DNA of 64,000 bases from NCBI GenBank assembly GCA_033675545.1, contig JAWDGP010003399.1, positions 265,001-329,000 of the forward strand. Direction: 5' to 3'. The translations under genes and the position numbers were made by a program. The notes under the pieces were generated by a model that did no database searches, was not told where the DNA came from, and saw only the letters and a program-made list of their open reading frames with translations. This document shows, piece by piece, positions 33,548-64,000 of this stretch. Every line of letters begins with the position of its first letter. Position 1 is the first letter of the stretch. Origin of the DNA: Elysia crispata (Eukaryota > Mollusca > Gastropoda > Plakobranchidae).

Positions 33548-36500
33548 ACTGACATGACAACATCGTGAATTCAAAGCCCAAAGAAAAGCAAGGAGACAAA
33601 TTTGAAGCAAAATTTTATTTGCATAAAAAAACAAGCGTCCACAGTTGAATAATTTTTCAGACCTAGTAGACTGTTCTTAAAAATAACTCCTCCGACAAGG
33701 TTTTATCTAAAAGATATAAAATATATCAGTAGAAATAGATATTTTAAAAAATATTTTCAGATAAATTTAACTACAGAAAATCCTAGTCAACTGTTGTGCG
33801 GTACTTTTGCTTCCTTTTGAAGTCAAATCTATATAAATACATGAATCGATAAAAAGAGTACAGCTTTTCATGAGAGAACCTTTTCTAATGAGCTGAACCC
33901 AATTATGAATCTATGATCTGTCTTGACTGTCTATTCAATTACTTGGTGAAAGGTTCTTTCATTATCTCTGTCAGTTCTGTGGCTTCATATAAACTTTACG
34001 CAAAATTAAAGCTTGAAAAGACTCAAATTAATAACATATTTGAAAATACTTGAAAAACCACATCATTCATGAAAAAAAAAAAAAAAAGAAAAAAAAGTTG
34101 ACTTTCAAATTGTTCATGGGTTCTAGTGCAGGGTATATCATTTAGGAACAACAATAAAATTATTTCAAATGAAACCAGGGATCGTTAAAAAAAATAAATA
34201 AAAGAAAAAAATAAATCAGGCAAACGAACAATCATAGATATTAGCATTTTCAATAAGATGGTTTCTTGATTTTGAAATTATCAAGAAAGATAAAAAATAA
34301 AGATGCTTATTCCATAAATCTTTGTTTCTGTTTCCAATCATCTTTATTTCATTTTCACAGACTACATCCTTAAGACGTTCAATTCATAAGATTCTATGAC
34401 TTTCAAAACTCCAATATTTGTTTTCTCTTTTTTTTTCAATGATATTAAATTTCACATCAGTGCAAATAAAAAATCAGATACAACACACGCAAGAACAGAT
34501 TTTAAAAAAACAATATAAATAATATATTTTAAGCTTTCTTATTTCTAAATTAAACTACCCTTTCAAATCCAGGAAAACAAAAAAGCAGAGACAGCTGGCA
34601 CATTGTTTGAAAAGTTTCTAAATCAGCAGTAAGGAAATAAAGCCAAACAATTTAAGTTGAAGCAGAGGTACATAATGCTGACATGAAAGACAATATAATA
34701 AGTACATGACATGTCATATATGAAAAATGGAAAAAAAACAACAAAAAACAACATAAAAATATTAAAAAAATAAAAACATAAAAGATTTTAGTATCAGTAC
34801 TATATCACCTCTTTAAAACAGTATTTCTTAAAAAAAAATACATTATACCAGAAGTTTGTAATGACACATGAAGGGAAATAGCATAAGACGAGCCTAGGTA
34901 AAGACCTAAAGGAGGAGTGCACTTAAACAAAAGTGGTGCTACTCTTTTACCCCATAGACTCCACTCTCTCCAATATTGAAAGGATGTCAATAATCTCCTT
35001 GATCTAAATATGAAGTCATGCCTTTCTTTTATCGGAGTTACTTCTAAATAATAAATAGCAAAAGACAGAAAAAATAAGACACAAATATTTCCTTTTCCTT
35101 CTGAGAAGGGAAAATTCTATCTAAAAATGCCAACAATTTGTAGCAACTTTACAGCCTTATCTGTTCTAAACTTAATGTTGGTAATAACAAGAAAATAATT
35201 TTTTAGGTGTCATATCTAAAATTGAATATTACTACCCTTATTATTTTCGGGGAGGATAATTCATTTTAAGAGTGGCTCTAGAAAGCAAAATGAAGTATGT
35301 TGGTAGTATTTCTAGAGTCCAAACCATACATTTATATCATTGAAGAGGACAAGTCATCCTTTTTTTTTTCTTTCTTTGTTTCACAAACGAAATTAACAAA
35401 AAAAAAAAAGGAGCTAACAAATACAGCCCAAAATAGCCCACAAGTATCTTACCTTGAAAGTGAGACCAGTCAGAAACTATTTAAAGAAAGCTTTCAAAGG
35501 GTCTTTCAAAAAGTAGTAGTGAAAATTTGGGCAAGTAAGTAAAAAAAAACACAACAAAAAAGACTATTGACCCAAGGAATTAGTAAATTACAATATTAAA
35601 AGGACAATATGAAAAAAATGAACCATAAAAACATGTGAAGTCACTGTCAAAATGCCATTAGGGATATGTAAGCCTAGGCTTAGGCAATGAGCTTTGAAGC
35701 TCAAATTCAGACAAAATTATTTTTTATAACAGAAAATGGCTAAAAATGAAACAGCCTGGCTTGAGACAGTATCCTAAACGATAAACTAAAACAAAAACCA
35801 ACCAACAAACAATAGAAAATACAATAATATCAATATCAGAGAAAATGAAAAACAAGTGAAGGGATCTGTAGTTTGCTCACTTAATAAATGTTTAATTTCT
35901 TTATAACAGGTTTGTATAAATCACGAGTAAGGCAGATGATTCAAAATTTTCAAATTCACTTTTAAATTGGTATGTATATGACTTAATGTTTGTTCAGATA
36001 AAAAACCAATATCCAATGACATTTGACTGAAAGGAAGAGATCAATTAAAATGTAAACACTTTGGCCTTTCTCAATCTGTTATAGAAGAACCAAATTGTAT
36101 AAACTTTTCTTTTGCATTATCAACAATACTAACAATATTATTAAGGAATAAAAGACTAACTTTATTGATTTTTTTTTTTAAATCACTTTTTTAAAAAGGT
36201 ATATGTTACAATATTTGATAAATATACAATTATCACCTGTGTAAAGACTCAGAATATTCAGATATGATTCAAAAGAAAATTGAAAAATAGAGCATCAGAA
36301 AACATTTGTAAATACATTTAGTCTAAAAGCACCTTCAGCAAATTCATTTTGAAAAATATAAAACTTATTTACATTTAACAGATGATTGGGAAGATGTAAG
36401 AAGAAAGTTTTATCCACAATCTACCATTTGGTGTTAATTGTTACAGCCATCACTTTATTCTGCTCACTGAGTGCTCCAGGTAACTGACAAGATGTTGAAC

Positions 36501-37026
36501 CTATTTTTCAAAGGGCAAGGCCTCCAGTTGATTTCTTGACTTGTGGCAAAAGCCTTGATGTAATTTTAGATTCAATTTTTGACTCTGGTTATAACTTTTT
36601 TAAAAACAAGCATCATTATGAAAATTTCACTGTATGTTTTCAACTTTTTTACCCTGTAGTTATTAATATGAGTGCTAGTAACATTTGAAAATTACTTTGT
36701 TGTCCCTAGTTTTAATTTTCAAGGAAGTTTTTTTTTTATGGTATGGATCAACCTTAAAGTATCACTTGAGGGAAGCAAATTTGCTTTAAATTACCTGTTT
36801 AATTTTTTGAGCATTGACAATTTCTTTTAACTTACAAAGACATGATGTATATTTAAAATGTCAATCCTACTTGTGTAAAATATTAATTGTTTTGAAAAGA
36901 GATTCCTCAAATCTTTAAATCATATTTCTTAAAGCTCTAGGAAAGTAAACCTTTAAGTGCTATACGAGAAAAAAAGTTTGCATGTCTTTCAAATACAGAA
37001 AAACAAATAATACTATCAAGAGCACA

Positions 37027-37032
37027 TTTATT
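37027..37032 (-). promoter_or_regulatory. Possible SQOR polyadenylation signal (AATAAA on minus strand)
   Basis: TTTATT on + gives AATAAA on -, about 200 bases after the SQOR stop codon. Plausible but not unique in this AT-rich flank. Confidence 0.35.
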
Positions 37033-37234
37033 TTGTTATATCTGCTTTCAATGCTGTTTTGGTGAACAAAGTGTAAATAGCTTTACAATACATTATTTGT
37101 TCTCTCTACCTGTGCATGTTTGTTTATGCATCTCTCTCATTTGCTCTGCCTCACTCACTCACTTATCTCTCCCTTAGTGTATTCAATGTTACTGCCACAA
37201 GTGTAAGCAAAGGTTAAATCAGCCATCTAATCTC

Positions 37235-55942
<18,708 letters not shown>

Positions 55943-58313
55943 GTTCTTCCTTTAATGTAAGTTTTGTAACAATATTCTGATGATGATGCTGGTTTTGCAA
56001 ATTATCTGTAAAATAAAAAGCAATTAGCAATTAAAAAAATGCAGGTAGAATTTCTACTGATGATAGACAAGGGCACAAACAATGTCAGGAAACATACTTT
56101 TTTTTGCATTTGATTATAAATTAATAAAAATCAACTATAATGTGGAGCTACCATTCCCTTTAGTTTGGCATGCCTTAATTAGGCATATCTGCACATTTTT
56201 TAGAAGAAACCATTGAGGTAGTAAATAACTTTAGTGGTAGTGTTCTTAGAATATGAATCCTAGCCATGCCTATTTTGGTGGTACGATCAGATCTCATCTG
56301 ATCAACTTCCTTGTTATGCCTTTCATAGCCACTGTCACTTAAGGCGATGGAATGACACCAAACTTAAATTTTTGCCTCTTTAATATAAGCAGTGACAATG
56401 ATCTACTGCAGACTCTGAATACTACCCTTGAAAGTCTGTCTGAAGAAGTGTTAGAAAATAGGGCCTACAGCAACAGCAGAAGCATGAATATATGTCCAAA
56501 TTTCTCTCCTTTCCATTGATTACCACTAGATTCTATTGCAGATACTTCTATTTCATCTGCAAATCAAATCTAATGGACCTATTATGAATTTGAAAAAATG
56601 TAATTAATTTTTGGGCCATGGTTACTAGTTATCTAGATCTAGAAATCATTATTAGACAATATAAACTGTTCATTATCCAGTGAACCTTAACATTTTCGGC
56701 ACTAGGTGCAGGCTAATTATTTAATCGAATTAATTTTGTGATAAAATAAAGCCAACTCTCAAAGATACCCATCAACATAATTAAAACTCTATAACTATCA
56801 TGGTGAATTAGATCGATGTCCAGGCTAAGTGTTGCAACAGAGCTAGATCTAGATCTACCAGTTAACGTTAACATCTGTTTCATCCTCTTGGGTTACAACT
56901 TACGAATGATGTAGTATATAAATAGAACAAAAATAAATATAATGACACTGAGACAGCAGGTCTAGATCTAAATTTGGTCTGTAAAATAATAATATTAAAA
57001 AAGTTCTTCCTCTAGAATGCAGATTTCTCTTCAATTTATGGAGTAGAGCTAGACATCTGGCTCGCCTTTGCAATCCTAGTCGCTTATCTAAATTGAGTTT
57101 TACAATGTGTGGATTAGATACAACCCTACTTGGAAGCGTGTGAATTCAGTTAACCCTATTATATAACCTTGAACTTTAATGGTGAACTATGACCTTTTCC
57201 TTCTTCACCTAACACGTATTCTTTTGTATAACGTTACTTGTGGTATCGTACGTCGTAAAGAGAAAGATCGGAAAAAGAGAGGATAGGAAAAGCGGATGAA
57301 TCTGAGAAAGAGGTGCAACAAGAAATAAAATGGTAAATTTTGAAATGGGCTCCCTTTAATGGCTGAATAGGTTAGAAATTAGAGACGACAAAAGCCGTGT
57401 GCTTGGTTTGAAGAAACGACGATTAAAACAACTGTTTTAAGGAATTATAAGGAACAAATAGATTACTCGCGGGGGGGTGTTGCGCCCCAAAAAGACAGGC
57501 GAAGGAACAGCAATAGGCCTACAATTGATAAAAATAGATTATAAAATTCTAAGAGTAAGAGTTACATCTTCAACATGAGGCACACTTGTCCTTTCCTCTT
57601 ACAAACCATTTGTATCGTAATTTGTTTTCCGTTATTGGCCAAAAAAATATTAATAATAATAACTTGTCAAAAAGGTGTCTTTCGATCGCCAATCAAAAAC
57701 TAACAAATAGAAATAGAAATTAATAAATAATCAAAGATCTTTGATAACTAAACCTATTATAGTACATTAATCTCAATGAATAATTTAACTGACAGCTAAG
57801 GGGGAATGTAAGGTTTCTGAACTTTGATCAGCGGAGTAAAAACCTCTTCACGAAAGGTTAAAGAAGGGAATAGTATCCGTAAATATGGACAGAATTCTAT
57901 TTGATTTAACAATAAGGAATTGGAGCTTATTTATGAGTCACTTACGATAAATAATTATGGTAACTGTAGCTATTTATTTCATTTTTGTTAAAAGAGAGTA
58001 AAAAAAAAAAATTAGAAAAGACTTGTTTAAGAGAAATAATTGATAAAATATAGAAATAAGTGTATTATTCCAGTTGTTTATCATCTTAACGTCTTCATAA
58101 TTCTCTTTTTCCTTTTTTTTTTTTTACCAAAAGTCGTCAGCTCTTTAACTTGATGTATTGGATGCTCAGTCGGTAATCCACAAAAATCGCAGAAAAGCTA
58201 ACATCTGTTTTGGACATGAAAACTGGGAACCAGCCATACTTCCCATTATCCCTCTCTTATCTTGCGCTAATTTCCTTTCCGATGTCTTTTTGTCGGCTCC
58301 TCCCCCCCTCCTC

Positions 58314-58456
<143 letters not shown>

Positions 58457-59500
58457 ACTCCCTCACTTAGCACCTTTTTTCTCCCCTTTCACTTCCAGAA
58501 TCCTTAGCCTATCACCGTTACGGCGACTTTGATAGTAAATCTTAGCGAATGAGGCTTCTTCACTGCTCTAAAACATTGTCTCGTACACATCAGCCTCTTC
58601 TCCCAGCTAGATTCCCAGAGCCGACGAAAAATCTTTTTAAAATGCATTCTCAACTGTCTACTAAGTGTCTACGTTGTGAGTTCATCTTGACACTTTTTTT
58701 TTTGGCTCGGAGTAAACGCTATGTCCCTTTTTGTCAGTCATTTCCGTTGTCCTCGCAGAGTCCTGAGATCATTCTGCCCAGTCCAGAGACAGACGGACAC
58801 CTTAATATCGGACATCTGCGCAAATCTAGCCAAGTTACATGACCTTGAGCCTTTAATGATAATTATTTCAATTTGACCATTCGTGAGAAGAAGGAATAAG
58901 ACAAATTAGTGTTCAACAAAAGCCAGTTAACGTTTATAACCGTCAGTGTTCAACAAATACAAATTACCGTTGGCTTTTTGGAAGAAGGTGAAAAATTTGA
59001 TTCTTTAATTTTCATAGACTTCAAGTCTCGAGTTGGAGAACGAGTAAGCGCTTTCATCCTCTTAATTCTGTTTTTACCCGTGCGGTCTTGTTTAGTACCG
59101 GAATTCTAATAATTTGCAAGCCGTACTAAAACAGAAGATAACTACACAGTAGTCTTTTAATAAACCTTGCCTGCTCGTTTAATTGGATTTAATGACAAAA
59201 ACTTACCAACTATTCCAACTTATGTCCGGAAAAAAAAAATTAAAAAAAAAAAGTCGCAAATGCTTTGGCACCGCTACCATGATCACTGAAATTTTATTGG
59301 AATTTCATTTTCTGTTTTATAATTCAAAATTTCTATCTTGAATATCTACATGTACTTAATCTATGTCACTGAACGGCAAGTTTGTGTTAAAATGGGCGCT
59401 ACTATCAGGAGGAAAGTCTTGATGAAAAAAAAATAGAATGCTTCTACTCTCTAGTATTCAATGTCTGATCTATATTTGTCATCTGCCCTTGAGACTTTCA

Positions 59501-59531
<31 letters not shown>

Positions 59532-59970
59532 GAAACAAAACTCTTACGACTCTAATCACTTATCAAACAAAACTTGAAATAATCCGTATAGCTGAAAAGA
59601 GGCTCTAAATGATCAACATCCCCACGATCTTCGTTCAGCTACAATGGGGAACTACATTGTAGTGTTTGCATGCAACAGTTGCTCCCAAAGCCTCGTGTAA
59701 GACAAGATTGTATCGAAATAGGAATTAGACACTTTCCTACTCGTAGCATAAGCGAAGTAACGGTATGCCTATGAAGCTAAGTGGTGCAGGTTGCTCGTAC
59801 TTGTGCTGAACAAGGTAATACAGCTATATGGGTCTGGGTTTAGTTAAAGCTAAAAGTCAGACATAACTATATACTTTTTTCGAAAAAAAAAAAACAAGTT
59901 AAGCAAACTAACAGCACCGAAGGCAAAAAACAAAACTAACTAAACCCGCAACAACTTAAACCACCATTAT

Positions 59971-60135
59971 ATGAAAAAAAAAAAAATAATAATAATAAAT
60001 AAAAAACAACGAAACAAAACAAAACAAAACAAAAAAAAACCCCAAAAAACCAAAAACCAAAAAAAAAACAAAAAAAACCAAAAAACAAAAAACAAAACAA
60101 CAAAAAACAAACGAAAAAAAAAACAACAGACAAAA
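59971..60135. repeat. A-rich low-complexity block (CAAAA/CAAAAA units)
   Basis: Poly-A interrupted by single C or CC, with almost no G or T. It ends about 30 bases before similarity to the first SQOR 3' flank begins, so it lies at the duplication border. Confidence 0.9.
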
Positions 60136-60164
60136 ACAAACGGAAGACAGGATGAGTTATGGCT

Positions 60165-63100
60165 TCTTAATCAATGTTTAATTCTTTATTGGTTTCAGTA
60201 AGTCAGATGATTCAATTTTTTTTTCAAATTTCACTTTCAAATTGGTATACATGCATATTTTGTTAAACTGGAACATGACATTATTATTTTAATCGATGAT
60301 ACAATATATTTTTTTTTTGTGGTTTGGCTTGAAGGAAGTGATCATTACACAATACTTACTTGACCGTGTGTAAAATGAATCAGAACCATCATATTTGATT
60401 CAAAAGAAAATGTAAAATAGAGCAGCAGAAACTGTTTGTAAAAAAGAGCTCAAACAATTTGAGTAATAAAAAAAATTAAAACTATATTTATATTCAGTAA
60501 ATATTGAAAACAATTTAGAATACTTTGACAATATGGAATTTTCCTCAACTATTTAACATTGATGATCAAAATTATATATAAATAACTTTTTCAAATCTAG
60601 ATTTCTTATTGTTTACTGCACTCATCACTGTTTACTGCTCACTAAATGTTCCTAGATTACTCACAAGTTGATGAAATCATTTTTCACAGGGCAAGTTTTA
60701 CTTTTGATTGTTTGACTTGGGGCAAAAGCTTGGCGAAAAATAAGACTTACATATCAACTCTGCTTATAAGCCTTTTAAATAATCATTGTTATGAAATTTT
60801 ACATCACATATACATATAGCTATTTAAATGAATAACTATTAATATTGAAAAGACCCTCATTGCTGGTTTCAATTTTCACGTCTTGGCCTTTACCTTTAAA
60901 AAATTATGGAAGATAATAAGGAAGTTGGTTCAACAGTATGAATTAAGTCAAGTGAATTTGCCTTAAATGTGCATTACTTTAAGATACTTGTAGATATATC
61001 ATTAGCCCTTTACAATACGAATTAGTATTTTCAACAGGTAAGTATGTAATGTCTATTTAATATGTCAAATACATCTAGTTTAGAGAAATATTATTGCTAC
61101 ATTGAAAAGAGATTCATCATACATTAAAATGGCATTTCTTTAAATTATTGCACCTCAAATCTTAAAAATCATACGACAAGAAAGTCTGCATACTTTTTCA
61201 TATGGTAATCTAATCTAAAGCACATTTGCCTTTTACGTCCATTTATGGTCCTTCGGGTTGTAAAGAATAGATAACTTTCCAAAGCTCTTTCTTGTTTCTT
61301 AATTCGCGCGCGCGTGTATGTGTTTCTATATGCCTCTTTCTCTCACTTATTTTGTCTCCCGTTCTTGCTGCCTTTCTATTTACCTGCCCTTGTGTATTCA
61401 ATGTTTCTGAAAAAAATGTCAGCAACAATGAGAGCATCCACCTAAGCTCTCAGGCTTTCAACTTGGGCGACCTAGATTTTCCGTGGTAGGGGCCTATAAG
61501 ATTTTTTCTGGCCGAGGCTGGTCCAATCCACTTGCTTCTGCAAAAAAAGCAATGCATTATATTATAGTTTAAAAGAAAAGCTCCAGACGCCTTTCAATTT
61601 GGATTTAGAAAATCTCGGATCAGTTTATGAAATCTAGCTTAGTAAAAATTAACTAACTGGTGCGGAAGTAAGTTATGAAAAAATTAAGCTTTACAGTTTT
61701 TCGTTTACACTCATTCAAAACAATTGCTGTGCTTTATATCTGCAGCGGAAAAGTAAAGATTAACTTAAGATAAATATTAGAGTTAGAGCCCGCCTTGCAT
61801 TTTCTAAAGTGTTTAAGAATGCGAACGTGAAGACACGAGGGTCTTGAATCCATCCTTATTGTTAATCTTTTTTTAATCATTTTCTTTTTGTTATGTCCAA
61901 GAGCTAAAACGCCTCCCAACAAAATGGTGGGCAATAAGTATACCAATTTGGAAGGTTCAAAAGCCTGAAATTCCTAACAAGAAGAAAATGAGAGAAACCT
62001 GATAAATATCTTGCTTTTGTTTTAGTTTCACCAAAAGAGAGCTCCAAGCTCTAGTTGGTCTTACACTTAATCTTTTCATGGAAGATTTAAATCCGCAAAC
62101 TTACTTCTTCATGGCTTGCCAATAGATTTCTGGCATAATGGAAGCTTTCATTCCATAAGTCAATTTTCTCTCCAAACCCTGGTCGACTGACATTATCTCT
62201 AATGGGTGCGAATTGTAATCAAATTCGGCAAGGATGCATTTCTCACGGCTTGTAATCAGAGGATATGAAGCATAGCCATCATACTGAGCAAAATACAGAT
62301 GAAACGTATGAGAATGACAATTAAATTTTTCAGCAAATTAAGATTTGTTAAGATACGTTGAACAAACACCACACATATGCTGCTTTGCGTAAAAGATCAA
62401 AGAATAAAAAAAAGATGAAGAATGCAGCCATCTAAAGCGATTGTTTATGTCCAAAAAAGTGTCTTATGGTACTGTTTTACAGAACGTGTGAAGCTTGAAT
62501 CTTGGGCCTACATAACTTTACACAACGTGAGATCTGAAGACAGCACATTTACATGTTGGAGTGACAAATTAAATTTTGAATTTTAATGACGTTCCAAAAT
62601 AGTTTTGATAATTCATTGTAGAGTAGAGAGATGGAGGTTGTATCTTGTACGTGGTGTTACTCCAAGCTTAAAATTTTCAAAAATTCATTAGGTTCAGTTA
62701 GACTGAAATACTGGATCAAAAACAATGTTTCACTTTAACAGAACAAAAAGTAGAAAAGGAATCTTTCTTAAAGATATCAACATGTCCAAAAAAAAAATGT
62801 GTATTCAGTAGAATAAATTAAAGTAAACTAAACAAACCTTTTCTATCATATTGTTCATAAAACTATTTTCAAACCTCAGTGGGACAATTTTCTTAATATA
62901 TCCTTTTCAATTGCTTCCAACACCTAGTGTAAGAGATTATAAAAAATAAATCCTTGTCTTTTGCTTTACAAGCAAGTGCGATATTTTATTAATCTATGTC
63001 AATCATTGTCAAAGCTTGGTTCAAAAACTTTTCTCAATTTAATTGTAAAAGCAAGGCAGTTAGAGTGCTTTATTGTTTATGCTGCAGATTTTAAACCAAA

Positions 63101-64000
63101 TTTAATGAATTTATAAAGTATAACAAATTAAATTGAACACCTAAAAACTTTTCCTATAACAGCGTTTGATCACTGAGCTTCCCATGATTGCATTCATTCC
63201 TTACCAAGGGTGCGGCTTCCTTTCCTTGCATGACTGCTGTGAGATTTTGGTGAAGAACACCGCACTGGGCAGCTAATTTCATAAACCAGGGAGAATAAGT
63301 TTGATATAAATCAGATCATGTTATGAGAAAATCACATAAATTTAATTAAGAGAACAAGAAAATTATATATGTTCCATAAGAGCAGTGCATATTCCAATTA
63401 ATACTCCATTTTCATAAATCTGTCTTTTACGAAAAAGAAAGTCACACGCGATAAACATTCTTTAAAGAGATACTGCACAGTAATTAAAAAAAAATCCTTA
63501 AGAGTTCGATGCGTAACAAAATTCTCAAGGGGTGCGAGTTCTTGTTCTTTTATCAATGAAGCTCTAAACCACTCATGAAAAGCAGTATTGAAGTAAATTC
63601 ATGCCGAACAAAAATTATTTATCAATCTTTTACGTTGATCATGAACTGGACATTAACATTACTAGATTGGAGGCAGATTGTACAACGATGAAGACAGAAC
63701 ATGTTTTACAACCAGGATAGTGATATCTTGCTGTCTTAATTTCAGGTGGTTGTAAAACTGGACATCTTCCTTACTCTATGTGCGAATAAATCTATTTCAG
63801 TTGGAAATAGGCGCATAAACTGCACTGTTTATTTGGTATTGCTCAGGAAGAAAAAACAAAAAAGAAAAACAACTCAGCATAGTAAACAAAGTCGACACTG
63901 ATGATTATTTACGGGTGGTCAAACATTTATTCTTAGGCAACGTGAGAAGGTCCAATAAAAACGGCTATAAAAATGCATAAGTGAGAAATCTCACCGGCTT
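60165..64000. repeat. Segmental duplication, copy B (runs off the right edge)
   Basis: Partner of 35880-44053. Aligned segments include the 3' flank (60202-60250, 60381-60445, 60620-60735, 61330-61445), three exons, the intron end near 63160-63200 (partner 43130-43195) and the intron near 63579-63660 (partner 43540-43620). Introns are shorter than in copy A (567 versus 3819 bases, and 921 versus 1884), mostly because copy A holds inserted repeats. Confidence 0.85.
61450..63272 (-). CDS. SQOR paralogue, last three exons; redox cysteine replaced by tyrosine
   Basis: Exons 63205-63272, 62105-62283 and 61450-61537 match the last three SQOR exons in length (68, 179 and 88 versus 79), phase and GT..AG borders. 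They encode AAQCGVLHQNLTAVMQG, then YDGYASYPLITSREKC, and end SPKLKA before TGA at 61450-61452. The codon at 62263-62265 is TAT (Tyr) where SQOR has TGT (Cys390; human Cys379), the cysteine that with its partner holds the catalytic sulfur bridge. The C-terminal exon carries compensating indels: it is nine bases longer and differs around the amphipathic tail thought to contact the membrane. There are no stops or frameshifts in what is visible. The other redox cysteine and the FAD site would lie beyond the right edge. It is either a divergent SQOR-like gene or a young pseudogene. Confidence 0.85.

Larger units (their letters stand above)
31611..35879. other. AT-rich intergenic stretch
   Basis: I see no exon with recognisable similarity and no transposon ends here. 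It holds two microsatellites (listed separately) and many A- and T-rich runs. Confidence 0.5.

Noticed and set aside
61485..61505. AGGGGCCTATA inside the last exon of the second SQOR copy, like the Harbinger TIR start
   Set aside because: Only about 11 bases match, there is no partner end and no TAA duplication, so coincidence is likelier than an excision footprint.
61450..63272. Alternative 3' exons of the complete SQOR gene
   Set aside because: They lie upstream of that gene's first exon on the same strand, so they belong to a separate copy.

Overview
This window is nuclear DNA from an animal. Genes are split into short exons by long AT-rich introns with GT..AG borders, and the introns hold microsatellites, tRNA-derived SINE-like repeats, non-LTR retrotransposon pieces and PIF/Harbinger, hAT and other DNA-transposon remains. 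The proteins are clearly metazoan. The gene structures and repeat types suit an invertebrate, perhaps a mollusc or another lophotrochozoan, but that is a weak inference made without alignments.

Three conserved genes and part of a fourth carry the coding content. (1) The last seven exons of an insulin-degrading enzyme (IDE, M16 peptidase) gene run on + from 2589 to 8523. (2) A complete 12-exon EED gene (Polycomb PRC2 subunit, 427 aa) lies on - from 26489 to 12187, convergent with IDE. (3) A complete 10-exon sulfide:quinone oxidoreductase gene (SQOR, 468 aa, mitochondrial) lies on - from 55942 to 37235. (4) The last three exons of a second SQOR copy lie on - from 63272 to 61450, upstream of the first copy in head-to-tail order, and run off the right edge. 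The two copies also share intron and 3' flanking sequence, so this is a tandem segmental duplication.

Mobile DNA fills much of the rest. Positions 1-1305 hold the C-terminal part of a hAT-like transposase with an in-frame stop. A 691-bp MITE with TAA target-site duplications sits in the last EED intron. A degraded transposon protein lies in EED intron 2. A full-length but dead 3.3-kb PIF/Harbinger element (28333-31607) has matching TIRs and TAA duplications. Its transposase and its antisense MADF/Myb-like gene appear to be interlocked, each with an exon inside the other's intron. Degraded LINE reverse-transcriptase pieces lie in two SQOR introns and are absent from the second copy.

The observation most worth following is in the second SQOR copy. 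Its three visible exons keep their frames and splice sites, but the cysteine equivalent to human SQOR Cys379, one of the two redox-active cysteines, is a tyrosine. The copy is therefore either a neofunctionalised or regulatory SQOR-like protein or a young pseudogene. I found no CRISPR array, rRNA, intact tRNA gene or viral gene.
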